NCBI GenBank assembly: GCA_021739645.1
Contig: JAIPBL010000012.1
Location: forward strand, 1 to 64,000
DNA: 64,000 nt
Source: Saprospiraceae bacterium
GTDB taxonomy: Bacteria > Bacteroidota > Bacteroidia > Chitinophagales > Saprospiraceae
Direction of reading: 5' to 3'
The stretch's first letter is position 1, and every line of letters starts with the position of its first letter. The translations under genes and the position numbers were made by a program. Below, one piece after another: positions 27,856 through 36,937 of the stretch. Below the pieces are notes generated by a model, which worked only from the letters and a program-made list of their open reading frames with translations, was not told where the DNA came from and ran no database searches.

Positions 27856-28578
27856 TCAAGTTGCAGGATTGGGTTCAAAACTTTCAATGTGGTCCATCAA
27901 AGCCTCCAAGTCCCATGCGTCTTCCAGTTTAAATTTACCCACCTTGGTGCGGCAAAGTGCTGAGAGGTAGCCACCGCTATTCAGTGCTTTTCCAAGGTCA
28001 AAAGCCAAGGATCGAATGTATGTTCCTTTGCTGCATTCTACCCTAAAATCAATGGTGGGGAGGTTGACGTTCGTGTATTCAAACTCGTAAATCGTGACGG
28101 GTCTTGGGGCCACTTCAAGTACGATGCCCTGACGAGCCTTTTTGTAGAGTGGCTGTCCGTCCACTTTAATAGCCGAAAACATGGGCGGCACTTGCTCAAT
28201 GTCACCAATGAAGCGTTGACGTGCTACTTCAAGTTCTTCTTCTGAAATATGATCGGTGGGAAAAATAGCATCTGGCTCGGTCTCCGCGTCGTAGGATGGC
28301 GTAGTCGCTCCAAGCGTTATGGTGCCGATGTATTCTTTCGAAAGGCCCTGATAATCAGCCAGTTTTTTCGTGCTTTTCCCTGTACAGATAATTAGCAGTC
28401 CGGTAGCCATAGGGTCGAGCGTACCGGCGTGGCCGACCTTGATTTTTTTCAAGCCCAAGCTGTGCTTGAGTCCCGAACGGATTTTGTTTACAACGTCGAA
28501 GGATGTCCAGCCCTGGGGTTTGTTTACCAGGAGGCATGTGCCGTCAATTAATCTTCGACTCGGCAGAGGGTCTTCCAT
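27856..28578 (-). CDS. truB: tRNA pseudouridine-55 synthase TruB
   Basis: 240 aa enzyme making pseudouridine 55 in the T loop of tRNAs. Catalytic Asp in GHAGTLDPMATGLLI (about residue 53), KSTKKLADYQGLSKEY, and KARQGIVLE and KGTYIRSLAFDLG in the C-terminal half. The usual Bacteroidota neighbours ftsX and DUF3098 are upstream on the same strand. The undecaprenyl-diphosphatase gene that often stands between DUF3098 and truB is absent here. Confidence 0.95.
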   Translation of the reverse strand: MEDPLPSRRLIDGTCLLVNKPQGWTSFDVVNKIRSGLKHSLGLKKIKVGHAGTLDPMATGLLIICTGKSTKKLADYQGLSKEYIGTITLGATTPSYDAETEPDAIFPTDHISEEELEVARQRFIGDIEQVPPMFSAIKVDGQPLYKKARQGIVLEVAPRPVTIYEFEYTNVNLPTIDFRVECSKGTYIRSLAFDLGKALNSGGYLSALCRTKVGKFKLEDAWDLEALMDHIESFEPNPAT

Positions 28579-28718
28579 TTATTCAATTTTATCAGGTTTT
28601 GCTGTAGCTCAATCCGCTACCAACAATTCCAGTATGTATTAACTGGCACGGGAAAATACCACTAACCAGCCTTTTACACAGAAAAATATTCCAATTTCAG
28701 CTACCCTAAATACGAAAA

Positions 28719-29078
28719 TCAGGCAACTTTCTCAATTGCTGAAGCTTCAAGGCCCGGATTTTTGAATATCGCCACAATCTCCACCACCAAGCCAAGCAGG
28801 ATAACAACAGGCCCTAACAAAGTACGACGACTGCTGTAAATCAAGCTCTCATCCCAGGTATTTGGGTCAGGCATGGCTCCCCCGCTCATCAGCATCAGGC
28901 CGACGGCGATCAGTGCCAAGCCAACCAACATGAGCAAGTAGTTCTTTTTCCCAAAAATCAACTCCGTGTTTTTCGGTGAAAAAGCTGGGGTTTTCACCCG
29001 TTGCGTGTTTGCCTGAGAAGCCCTCGGCGTAGTAGTTACGATTACTTTTTTCTTGGTACTCATTTTATAATTTTTCAA
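28719..29078 (-). CDS. DUF3098 membrane protein
   Basis: 119 aa with two membrane helices: FGKKNYLLMLVGLALIAVG and, after a short PDPNTWDESLIYS segment, RRTLLGPVVILLGLVVEI. This arrangement and wording are diagnostic for DUF3098, a small protein encoded next to ftsX in Bacteroidota. A second ATG at 29063 gives a 114-aa product starting MSTKKK. The N-terminal 45 residues are basic and probably disordered in the cytoplasm. Function unknown; the neighbourhood suggests cell envelope or division. Confidence 0.85.
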   Translation of the reverse strand: MKNYKMSTKKKVIVTTTPRASQANTQRVKTPAFSPKNTELIFGKKNYLLMLVGLALIAVGLMLMSGGAMPDPNTWDESLIYSSRRTLLGPVVILLGLVVEIVAIFKNPGLEASAIEKVA

Positions 29079-29166
29079 ACCTATACCCCGGCGATGGCCA
29101 AAGGTTCAAAATTGAAGCACTGATAAAGTCCGAATTGAAACTCAATTCTCACAACTCGAAACTGTC

Positions 29167-30030
29167 TCAATATAAATCATCGACCCGCATTCGCAGGTAT
29201 TTTTTTACGACATAATAAGTGCTTGTCAGCATAATCAAGAACCCAAGCACCAGCAAACAAGCGAATACCACCGCTACACCGGTTATGTTGATAGCGGATA
29301 ACATATCTGGAACATCCCTGAAAACAAAGTAAAGCAGTGCCGCCAGCCCAAGGATTGCCAAGAGGCTGCAAAGCAACCCTTGCCAAAAACTGCGGCTCAA
29401 ATAGGGCCTGCTGATGAAGCCCCACGATGCACCGACCAGTTCCATGTTTTTTATCAAAAAACGGTTGGCATAAAGGGCAAGCCGAACGGTGTTTAAAATA
29501 AGCGCAATGGCCACCAGCACCAAAAACATTCCCAAGCCAAATACCCAAAGGCTGATTTTTTTCAGATTGGCGGCTATGGACTCTGTGACGCTTTCTTGGT
29601 AATAAACATCGTTCACGAACGGCAAGGTTTTTAAATCCTCCCTAACCATGCTCATGCTGTCCGCCTCCATCCACTCAGATTTTACGTTAAAAATCAGCAC
29701 ATCGTAGAGCGGGTTGGCCATATCGAGTTTGCCAAAATCCTGCCCAAACTCCTCTTGCATCATTCTTGCACCTTCCGCCTTGTTGATGAACTTTGTCGAG
29801 TTTGTCTTGAAATAACTGCTTGCCGCCAAATGTTGTCTCAAAGAATCAACTTGGGGCAGGGCGGACTCCTCCTTCAATTCCAAAATTATTTCAACCTGCT
29901 CCCGCAATACCCGAAGCATTTGTTGCCCCTGCACCACCAATATCCCAAACAAACCCAGCAGGAACAATACGAGCGTTACGCTGGTAATCGTGTAAAGGTA
30001 ATTCGGTTTGTGAACTGGAGGCTTTTTCAT
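29167..30030 (-). CDS. ftsX: cell division protein FtsX (permease-like)
   Basis: 287 aa. N-terminal cytoplasmic tail, helix 1 (about 11-35), a periplasmic domain of about 120 residues that activates cell-wall hydrolases in the family, then three helices with the FtsX/MacB motif around LVAIALILNTVRLALYANRF and KNMELVGAS. The ATG at 30030 (MKKPPVHKPNY) is preferred over an upstream in-frame ATG at 30084, because it gives the usual short N-terminus and avoids abutting the previous gene. The partner ATPase gene ftsE is not in the window. Confidence 0.9.
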   Translation of the reverse strand: MKKPPVHKPNYLYTITSVTLVLFLLGLFGILVVQGQQMLRVLREQVEIILELKEESALPQVDSLRQHLAASSYFKTNSTKFINKAEGARMMQEEFGQDFGKLDMANPLYDVLIFNVKSEWMEADSMSMVREDLKTLPFVNDVYYQESVTESIAANLKKISLWVFGLGMFLVLVAIALILNTVRLALYANRFLIKNMELVGASWGFISRPYLSRSFWQGLLCSLLAILGLAALLYFVFRDVPDMLSAINITGVAVVFACLLVLGFLIMLTSTYYVVKKYLRMRVDDLY

Positions 30031-30084
30031 TAAAGAAGCTGCTTTTGGCAATAATGTCGGGGCAAAATTAGGAAAAAACTGCAC

Positions 30085-30525
30085 CTAATTACCCGATTCC
30101 ATTTCCTTCATTAATGTTTCGAGTTCCTTCATGAGTTCCTTTGAATCCTGTTTGATGGTTTTCGTCGCCGGTGTATCCCCGTCAGTACCTGCGGTGTCGC
30201 TAACGGAATTCAAATCGTCTTTCAACTGTTTCCGTTTGCGCTCCAGCTCATCGATGCGTTCCAGGTATTTTTCATCAAAATCTTTCGCTTTGCTTTTAAG
30301 GCTTGACAACACGCCTCCTATCTTGTCCACAGCTTTATCGTACTTACCCTTGTCGAATTTTTCCTTTTCGGATTTCAGTAAGTCCTTCACAGCCACACCC
30401 ACATCTTTCATTTCACCTACAATCCGCTTTGCCCCTTGTTTTTCTTCGTCGGTGCCAAGGAACAGGTTGTAAATCAAAATGCCGATAACAAGAACGGCTA
30501 ACAGTTTCAAAGCATTTTTTATCAT
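30085..30525 (-). CDS. membrane-anchored coiled-coil protein, unknown
   Basis: 146 aa. N-terminal hydrophobic helix (residues 7-24), then a highly charged Lys/Glu-rich region with heptad periodicity (about 30-105, DEKYLERIDELERKRKQL) and a second short coiled segment at the end. No enzymatic motif. It lies between the subtilase and ftsX genes on the same strand with spacings of 26 and 54 bases, so it is probably co-transcribed with them. Function unknown. Confidence 0.65.
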   Translation of the reverse strand: MIKNALKLLAVLVIGILIYNLFLGTDEEKQGAKRIVGEMKDVGVAVKDLLKSEKEKFDKGKYDKAVDKIGGVLSSLKSKAKDFDEKYLERIDELERKRKQLKDDLNSVSDTAGTDGDTPATKTIKQDSKELMKELETLMKEMESGN

Positions 30526-30551
30526 TTCAAAAATTAGGTTTGTTTAAATAT

Positions 30552-31535
30552 TCAAGTTGCTGAGTCATCCACGCTCCCTGACTGAACAGACGATGTTTTG
30601 TATAAAACTGGGTTTGTGCCATTCCAATCAGGAGTCGCCAGCAATTGGAGGAATTTCTGACTTAACCCTTTTAAGAAGTCAATTTGCGGCCTAGTCTTGT
30701 ATTCGGCCTGTTCCCTTTTTTTAATGGAAGCAATGTAAAGCGCCGCCACCCCAGCTACCAAATAGGTAGCATAACTGCTCGATACAGCTTCCTGCACGTA
30801 ATTATTTTGAATCCTACAAAAATAAGCAGATGCATTGGCTGTCACAAAATGAATCGTCGCCTCAGCATCTATTTCAGCTCTCCGGTTCTGAAAAACACCT
30901 TGTGAAATAGCGCCTACATTTATCGATTCAGGTCTTAATGAGGGGAAATTTGCGGCAGAAAGTCCCGCCCAAGATTCGTCTTCGTCCTGATTCGGGAGCG
31001 AGGCAAAAAGCACTGCGCCAGAAGCATTCAGTAGTCCAAACACCCGGTTAATCTCTGCTTGAGAGATTCCTTCCAACGCAATGTCCGCTTTCGGATAAGA
31101 CACGCTGGCCACAACAATGTCAACGCCAAGGTTGGAGGCAGCCTCCAGCCCTTTCAAGAAGTCCTTTACCCTGAAAAATTTGTGGTCAACCGTGTTGATT
31201 TTCAGGATAAAAATCTCTGCTTCAGGCACAAATCCGAGTAGGGCGTTCTGGTCTTCTGCCTTTGCTGAAAGTACGCTTACGCATTGGGTACCATGCCCTT
31301 TTTTCCGATGCAAATCATTCACGTCGCCGTTCCCGCTTAGCAGCGGCAAGGCTGGATTGAAGCCTGGTGCTGCCGCATTGAATTTGTGACCAGCCTTGTC
31401 CAGGTGTTTCAATGCTTGGTGAGCCAAGTCAACGCCAGTGTCAAGCACAGCTATCTTTACGCCAGCTCCTTTATTGTCGAGCCAAGTCTTAAAAACCTGC
31501 TCCTGAATCTTTTCTGCCCAATCATATTGAATCAT
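30552..31535 (-). CDS. subtilisin-like serine protease without signal peptide
   Basis: 327 aa S8 peptidase. Catalytic Asp in KIAVLDTGVDLAH (near residue 33), His in KKGHGTQCVSVLSA (near 80), oxyanion Asn in LFASLPNQ and Ser in SSSYATYLVAGVAAL. The usual GTSMA is changed to SSSYA, keeping the Ser but not the Gly. There is no N-terminal secretion signal, propeptide or sorting domain, so it may act in the cytoplasm. It starts 71 bases downstream of hsdR on the same strand, between the restriction island and the ftsX genes; whether it belongs to the island is unclear. Confidence 0.85.
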   Translation of the reverse strand: MIQYDWAEKIQEQVFKTWLDNKGAGVKIAVLDTGVDLAHQALKHLDKAGHKFNAAAPGFNPALPLLSGNGDVNDLHRKKGHGTQCVSVLSAKAEDQNALLGFVPEAEIFILKINTVDHKFFRVKDFLKGLEAASNLGVDIVVASVSYPKADIALEGISQAEINRVFGLLNASGAVLFASLPNQDEDESWAGLSAANFPSLRPESINVGAISQGVFQNRRAEIDAEATIHFVTANASAYFCRIQNNYVQEAVSSSYATYLVAGVAALYIASIKKREQAEYKTRPQIDFLKGLSQKFLQLLATPDWNGTNPVLYKTSSVQSGSVDDSAT

Positions 31536-31606
31536 AAGGTAAAGTTGGTGGGTTTAAGCAAAGATGGGAAATTTTGGCAATTTGAGGGTTTTTCGACGAA
31601 AAATCC

Positions 31607-34600
31607 TCACGCCGCCACCCGCCCATCATACCGCTTTCTGAAAAACTCAAAAAGCATCTCCGTTCTTTCATCAATATCACTTTCCACAAATGCGGGGTAA
31701 GGCAGACGCTCAAAGAGGCAATTATTTATCACCACACGCACCGCTGATTTCGTCTGCTCCTTTTCAAACCAGTTCACCACCCGAAACTCGTTTTCTTTCA
31801 GGCGCTCCAAAAGTTGTTTGGCGATTTCCTTTAGTTCGGCCTTTTCCTTGTCGCTCACTTTCTTGTCACGGCTCAACATGTCCAGAACGGCTAATTCTTC
31901 CTCGCTCACATCTTCCCGGACAGACCGTTTTTCCTCCTCGCTCAGGTCTCCGTAAAAGTTTATCAATTGGTCAAAAATCTCTTTTATCGCCCCGTATTCC
32001 TTGCCCGTGTTGTATTCGGCTATGATGCGTTGATAGCGTTCATAGTAGTCCACCCGGAAAGGGTTGTCCCTTAACATCTGGTTCAGCTTGTCGGCAATCT
32101 TGTCTTTCAGCGATTGCACGGCAACGGGTTGGTTGTCGCCCAATTTCAGAAACTCCCTTTCGATGCGCTCAAAGTCCAACCCGCTCAAATCAATCTTGTT
32201 TCCATGCCCTTCGACGGGGTCTAAGGCGATGTTCAGGCTTTCGATAGATTTGTCCACCACGTCCTGAACTTGCCGAACGATGGCGGAAATATCGCTTTCT
32301 TCCTCGTTCCGGTAGATGACGGCATAAATGGCGTTGATAGCGTCCCGCTGTGGTTGGAAGGCATAAATGGTCTTATCGGGAAACAGTGCCTTGAATTTCT
32401 TGAACACCTCCCTACCCAGCACCCCGAACTTGTTCCGGCTTTCATCGTTGAGGCAAACGGCGTTCACTCCTTCCTGTACGGCCTTTATTTTCCAAACCCC
32501 TTCGGCCTCGATGGCCTTGTCCAAATCGAAGTCCACATCGTCCCGCAAAAATCCAACGGTAGCTTCAATGGCCTCTTGCAGGTCTTCCACCAAATCCTCC
32601 AAGGGTTTTACAGGCACATCAGGTTCTCCTCCTCCTCCTCCGTCCACGTTCTTGTCGCCGCCAATGGCATAGACGGCCAATGCTTCCAAAAGGGCTTTGT
32701 AGGTCTCTATGTAGTCAACGATTAAGCCGTTGTTCTTCCATTCGTCATGCACCCGGTTTGCCCTTGCGATGGTCTGCATCAGGGTGTGAGATTTCATTGG
32801 CTTGTCTATGTACAAGGTGGAAAGGCTTTTCACGTCGAAGCCCGTCAGCCACATGGCGCAAACGATGACGAAGCGGAAAGGGTTTTCATCTTCCTTGAAT
32901 TCCTTTTCGAGGTCTCTTTCGTTCATCTTGAGGCGGTGGGGTTCGATGTCCAAACCCCAAGCCGTGAACCTTTGAATCTCATTCTGTTCATGGCTCACCA
33001 CAACCCCCATTTCTGTTTCTTCCGACCATTGCAGCGCCTTGGCTTGGGTCAATGCTTCCTGTTCGTCTGTCAGCTTTTCGATTTCTTTTTTGCGCCTTTC
33101 GAGGTACTTGGTTTGCTCCTCACTGATATAGTCGAACATGCGAACGGCTGTCAGCTTGTCCAGTGCGACGAACATGGCCTTTCCCTTGTAGCCCCGGTTG
33201 TTGAAATGTTCCACCACGTCCCTGGCGATGGAGCGCAACCGTTTTTCAGCCGTCAAAATCGGGTAGTCTTTGGCGAATAGCCGCTTTAGCTTTTCCGTTT
33301 GGTCTTCGTCCAGTTCGGCGGCTTCTATGGCCGTCCTGATTTCGTCATTGATTTTCGGGTTGTCGAGGCGCAATTTTTCGCCCCGGTTCTCATAGTACAA
33401 CGGCACGGTCGCCCCGTCTTCGATACTGCGTTTGAAGTCGTAAACGGAAACATAATCGCCGAAAATGCGCCGTGTGAGTTCGTCATCCTTGAAAAGCGGC
33501 GTACCTGTGAAGCCGATGAAAGAGGCGTTGGGCAAAGCCTTTCGCATGTTCAATGCTAACGTGCCGCCCTGTGTCCGGTGGGCTTCATCACTGATGACAA
33601 TGATGTTTTCCCGCTCCGTCACCGTCCCTTCAAAATTGAACTTGTGAATCAGGCTGAAAACATATTTTTCATCAGTCCCTAAAATCTCCTTCAAATCCTT
33701 GCCGCTTGCTGCCTTGGCTTTCTTGTTCGTCACCGCTCCCACCCCGGCAAACGTGCCATAAATCTGGGTGTTGAGTTCCACCCTGTCCGTCACCAAAACG
33801 AAGGTGTAAGCCCCGCCAAACTGCCTTTGTATTTTCTGGCAAAGGAACACCATCGAATAGGACTTCCCGCTGCCCTGGGTATGCCAGAACACGCCCAAGC
33901 GTTGCGCCTCCTCCTTGGTGATTTCACCGTTTTTTCGACGTTTCAACTGGTTCTTGAAATGGTCAACGGCCTTGTTCACGCCAATGAATTGGTGGTTTCT
34001 GGCAATGAGTTTTACCAGCTTGTCGCCCACGTCGAACAGGATGAAATTCTCAAAAATGTCCAGCAAATGCGCCTTCTCACAAACCCCTTTCAGGATGGTG
34101 TCGAGGCTCACCACCCCTTCCTCGTTTTCCCGGATGCGCTTCCATTCGTGGAAGTGTTCAAACTTGGAGGTGAGCGAACCGATTTTACTATCAAAGCCGT
34201 TGCTCAAAATGATAACGGCGTTGCAATGAAACAGGCGGGGAATGGTGTCTTTGTAATCGGCGAGGTTGGTTTCAAAAGCCACTTTCAGCTTGCGGTGGTG
34301 GGCTTTCAGCTCGATGAAAACCAAGGGGATGCCATTCACGAAGCCCACAATGTCGGGGCGCTTGCGGCGCTTGGATTTGCCCTCCATCCACATTTGCTGC
34401 ACGGCAAGGAAGTCGTTCTTTTCGGGTTCATCGAAATTGAAAACCCGGATGCGCTTGCCTTCCACCCGTTCGCCCTTTTCATTGATGAAATCAACCGGGA
34501 TGCCTTCTTTCAGTTGCTTGTACTTTTCGTGGTTGAGGTCTGGCAGCGTCCTGGATGCGTTGTCGCTGGCTATCTCCTCCAATGCGGCAAGGTAGGCCGC

Positions 34601-34804
34601 TTCGGGCAGGTCGGGGTTTAGCGCCCGCACCGCTGCCATGAAACGCTCCCGCAAAACCACGTCCGCCTCCGATGCCCTGCCCAAGGTTCCGCCCGCTCCG
34701 AAGCGCTCGCCTTGATACACATTGGTGGTTTGCCAGTCCATTTCCTTGAAAATGGCAATGGCGGTCTTTTCGATGAAATTGTCTTCGGAGTAGGTGTAGG
34801 ACAT
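31607..34804 (-). CDS. hsdR: type I restriction enzyme, R subunit
   Basis: 1065 aa DNA translocase and endonuclease subunit. The N-terminal PD-(D/E)xK nuclease is visible as RPDIVGFVNGIPLVFIELKA. Superfamily 2 helicase motifs follow: Walker A HTQGSGKSYSM, DEAH-like IVISDEAHRTQGG, motif III FIGFTGTP and motif VI region QTIARANRV. A long C-terminal helical region contacts HsdM. It is the last gene of the island operon, 28 bases after the preceding unknown gene, instead of being directly next to hsdM/hsdS. Confidence 0.96.
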   Translation of the reverse strand: MSYTYSEDNFIEKTAIAIFKEMDWQTTNVYQGERFGAGGTLGRASEADVVLRERFMAAVRALNPDLPEAAYLAALEEIASDNASRTLPDLNHEKYKQLKEGIPVDFINEKGERVEGKRIRVFNFDEPEKNDFLAVQQMWMEGKSKRRKRPDIVGFVNGIPLVFIELKAHHRKLKVAFETNLADYKDTIPRLFHCNAVIILSNGFDSKIGSLTSKFEHFHEWKRIRENEEGVVSLDTILKGVCEKAHLLDIFENFILFDVGDKLVKLIARNHQFIGVNKAVDHFKNQLKRRKNGEITKEEAQRLGVFWHTQGSGKSYSMVFLCQKIQRQFGGAYTFVLVTDRVELNTQIYGTFAGVGAVTNKKAKAASGKDLKEILGTDEKYVFSLIHKFNFEGTVTERENIIVISDEAHRTQGGTLALNMRKALPNASFIGFTGTPLFKDDELTRRIFGDYVSVYDFKRSIEDGATVPLYYENRGEKLRLDNPKINDEIRTAIEAAELDEDQTEKLKRLFAKDYPILTAEKRLRSIARDVVEHFNNRGYKGKAMFVALDKLTAVRMFDYISEEQTKYLERRKKEIEKLTDEQEALTQAKALQWSEETEMGVVVSHEQNEIQRFTAWGLDIEPHRLKMNERDLEKEFKEDENPFRFVIVCAMWLTGFDVKSLSTLYIDKPMKSHTLMQTIARANRVHDEWKNNGLIVDYIETYKALLEALAVYAIGGDKNVDGGGGGEPDVPVKPLEDLVEDLQEAIEATVGFLRDDVDFDLDKAIEAEGVWKIKAVQEGVNAVCLNDESRNKFGVLGREVFKKFKALFPDKTIYAFQPQRDAINAIYAVIYRNEEESDISAIVRQVQDVVDKSIESLNIALDPVEGHGNKIDLSGLDFERIEREFLKLGDNQPVAVQSLKDKIADKLNQMLRDNPFRVDYYERYQRIIAEYNTGKEYGAIKEIFDQLINFYGDLSEEEKRSVREDVSEEELAVLDMLSRDKKVSDKEKAELKEIAKQLLERLKENEFRVVNWFEKEQTKSAVRVVINNCLFERLPYPAFVESDIDERTEMLFEFFRKRYDGRVAA

Positions 34805-34832
34805 GACGGTTTGAATGGTTGTCCTTAAAAGT

Positions 34833-35453
34833 TTAACCCTTGCTGTAATGAATGATGGAGATTGGTTCTAACTTTTCAGGAGTATTGGTACAAATGCAAT
34901 CTTGCAAATAATGCCGCATGGTTGCATAGATTCTTTTCTGCCAAGCAGAATCTTTTTTGTATTTTTCATAGCCATCTGCCCCTTTCCAACAGATAGAGAA
35001 ATGCCAAAAGTTAGACCTCGTGGGAGTATGCACAACATTGGAGGTTATTGTTTCACTGTATCTTTTGGGATGGTCTAACAAAGGCACACTAAGTTTTTGA
35101 TGTATTTCTACAATTGGTAAGGTGAAGAAACTTCGCTCAGTAGCTATTTCAAAATCTTGTTGATATACAGGCAATCCAACTTCTTCTTCAAAATCCCAGT
35201 ACGAATAAAAGTATTTCTTATTTTCTCCAATCAGTTCGATTTGGTTATCTTCTGGTAAAAAATGGCCAAGCAAATTGGTAGAATAGTCAAATAGGTCTTT
35301 GTCGTTTTCACAAAGGGTTTCTTCGGGGTAAATCCCATTGACTTTTTCGAGTAGTCGGGGCGAATTGACTACCCTGCAAAGAACGTAAGCTGAAAGGTCA
35401 GTTTCAATTCGTTTGAAATTAATACGGGGAATAAGTCTGTCCGGGTATTGCAT
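34833..35453 (-). CDS. unknown protein B of the restriction-island cassette
   Basis: 206 aa, no signal peptide or membrane helix. The recognisable stretch is TPTRSNFWHFSICWKGADG near residue 150; no family is recognised. The ATG at 35453 is chosen (MQYPDRLIPRINF), which overlaps the end of the previous gene by 35 bases; a longer frame starting at 35549 would overlap it by 131 bases. It is located directly before hsdR. The DNA here looks AT-richer than the hsd genes, suggesting separate origin. Function unknown. Confidence 0.7.
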   Translation of the reverse strand: MQYPDRLIPRINFKRIETDLSAYVLCRVVNSPRLLEKVNGIYPEETLCENDKDLFDYSTNLLGHFLPEDNQIELIGENKKYFYSYWDFEEEVGLPVYQQDFEIATERSFFTLPIVEIHQKLSVPLLDHPKRYSETITSNVVHTPTRSNFWHFSICWKGADGYEKYKKDSAWQKRIYATMRHYLQDCICTNTPEKLEPISIIHYSKG

Positions 35454-35985
35454 AGTCAGACTGGATGAAGTATTCGTAGGTAGCCACTTTGAAAGGTTCA
35501 AAATAGTTTTGAACATCTGAAAAAACTTCTTCAATAGTGCCGAATACATTCAATTTTTGGGTTTTGTTGGAAAAGATATTGACTACTGCCTCCTCAAACC
35601 TCCCTGTTTCCTCACTAAAAATCAAATCAACATGAAGATTTTGATGGTTAATCTCGGCCTTCATATAAATACTTGGTGTTTTCGTGGCTTGAATTGCAAC
35701 GTTGGAAGGTGCAAATTGTAGAATCTTATCTGCCGCTTTTTCAAATAACTTTTTCAAGTCTTTGGGCGACGACTTAGCAAAATAGGTGCTTTTGCCACTG
35801 AGTTCAATAGCAAATTGCTCTACAAGGTCGCTTATTAGTCCTTTGCTCACCTTTGGCCTTCCAACTATTCCACGAACTTGAACAAGGTCGCATTTGAGCC
35901 TATTTTTTGCCTTACTGTCGTTCACAAACATTTCAATTTTTTCATTTGTAAACGCTTGTGGTGGAGCTTTGATTTCTGCAACCAT
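35419..35985 (-). CDS. unknown protein A of the restriction-island cassette
   Basis: 188 aa, soluble, mixed charge, with no motif that I can assign. It starts 20 bases after the TIGR04255 gene and overlaps the next gene by about 35 bases, so the three are almost certainly translated from one message. Internal segments such as VDLIFSEETGRFEEAVVNIF suggest a compact alpha/beta domain. Function unknown. Confidence 0.7.
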   Translation of the reverse strand: MVAEIKAPPQAFTNEKIEMFVNDSKAKNRLKCDLVQVRGIVGRPKVSKGLISDLVEQFAIELSGKSTYFAKSSPKDLKKLFEKAADKILQFAPSNVAIQATKTPSIYMKAEINHQNLHVDLIFSEETGRFEEAVVNIFSNKTQKLNVFGTIEEVFSDVQNYFEPFKVATYEYFIQSDYAIPGQTYSPY

Positions 35986-36004
35986 GATGTTTTGCTTTTG
36001 ATGG

Positions 36005-36754
36005 TTAGTATTCCGGGTTGAGTGTTTCCAAAAAATCAGGCTTCAATAGACCAAAAAACTGCTCTTTCTGGTGCTGATGTACCCCGTCAATTATTGGAAA
36101 CAGTACTTCAGGTTTGTTTGTGCTAAAACCCTCCTGAATCACGTCTATGTCAATCAGAGATGTAAAACTTGCTTTTTCTTCAACTTGTACTACCAACGGC
36201 TGAATGGGTAATTTCGTTGCAAGGTTCACGATAAAGCGATATTGTGCTTTAGTCCATTCAACTCTAAAATTTCCGCTTGTTATCGTTTCGCTCAAACCGG
36301 AAAGCTCAACCGTGAAATTGGTGTGTTCCAAAATGTCAATGTTCGGAAACTCACTAATGTAGCGCAATCCGACCCTGTTGAAACTACCAACAACTTGTTT
36401 TTCCAGCAGTAATTTAATAACGCTTTGGATTTGCTCAAAATACACCTGCCAACCGGGATAGGTGTCTGTGCAATTGAACACCAACGAACCGTCGCTTACT
36501 TGAAAACGGATTATGTCGTTGGAAAAAAAATACTGAGGGGCTAAAGCAAGGTCGAAAGTGTTGGGTAAGGCTTGTGTACCTTGTTGCAAGAAATGCTTTG
36601 GCCGTACTGGACGGTTGGTGTATGAAAAACCGGTCTCTGACAGAAAAGCGTAGAAATAGCCAATCAACGGCTCGAAAGGAATGTCTGAATCAAAGTACAA
36701 CTGTACCACAGCGTCTCGAATGCGTTCAGGACTTATTTTCTTAGGTAATCGCAC
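36005..36754 (-). CDS. TIGR04255 family protein
   Basis: 249 aa. The start (SPERIRDAVVQLYFDSDIPF), RFQVSDGSLVFNCTDTYPGW and the motif FNRVGLRYISEF followed by a beta-rich C-terminal half are characteristic of TIGR04255, a family of unknown function found sporadically in accessory regions, often with short partner genes. Here it heads the group of three genes placed between the HTH gene and hsdR in a type I restriction operon. A defence-related role is an inference from context only. Confidence 0.75.
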   Translation of the reverse strand: MRLPKKISPERIRDAVVQLYFDSDIPFEPLIGYFYAFLSETGFSYTNRPVRPKHFLQQGTQALPNTFDLALAPQYFFSNDIIRFQVSDGSLVFNCTDTYPGWQVYFEQIQSVIKLLLEKQVVGSFNRVGLRYISEFPNIDILEHTNFTVELSGLSETITSGNFRVEWTKAQYRFIVNLATKLPIQPLVVQVEEKASFTSLIDIDVIQEGFSTNKPEVLFPIIDGVHQHQKEQFFGLLKPDFLETLNPEY

Positions 36755-36937
36755 GTGATTTGCTGTTTTGGTTTATGTTTAAACACAATGGAGCGCAAAA
36801 GTGCCAAGGTTTGTGCAAAATTTTAGAAAAAACTCGACTTTTTCTCTACAAAACTGCCTCATATCTTTGTCAAGCTACACTTTATTTTTTGCTCATTGCA
36901 AATTTTGAACCTATTTCCCGTCTATTCTCAAGTTAGC

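Noticed and set aside
33827-34621. 264-codon plus-strand frame opposite hsdR
   Set aside because: Antisense shadow of the helicase and nuclease coding sequence; no start context or family similarity.
36755-36937. Possible toxin gene paired with the HTH protein
   Set aside because: The gap is only 183 bases, AT-rich, and holds no frame with a start codon that looks like a protein.
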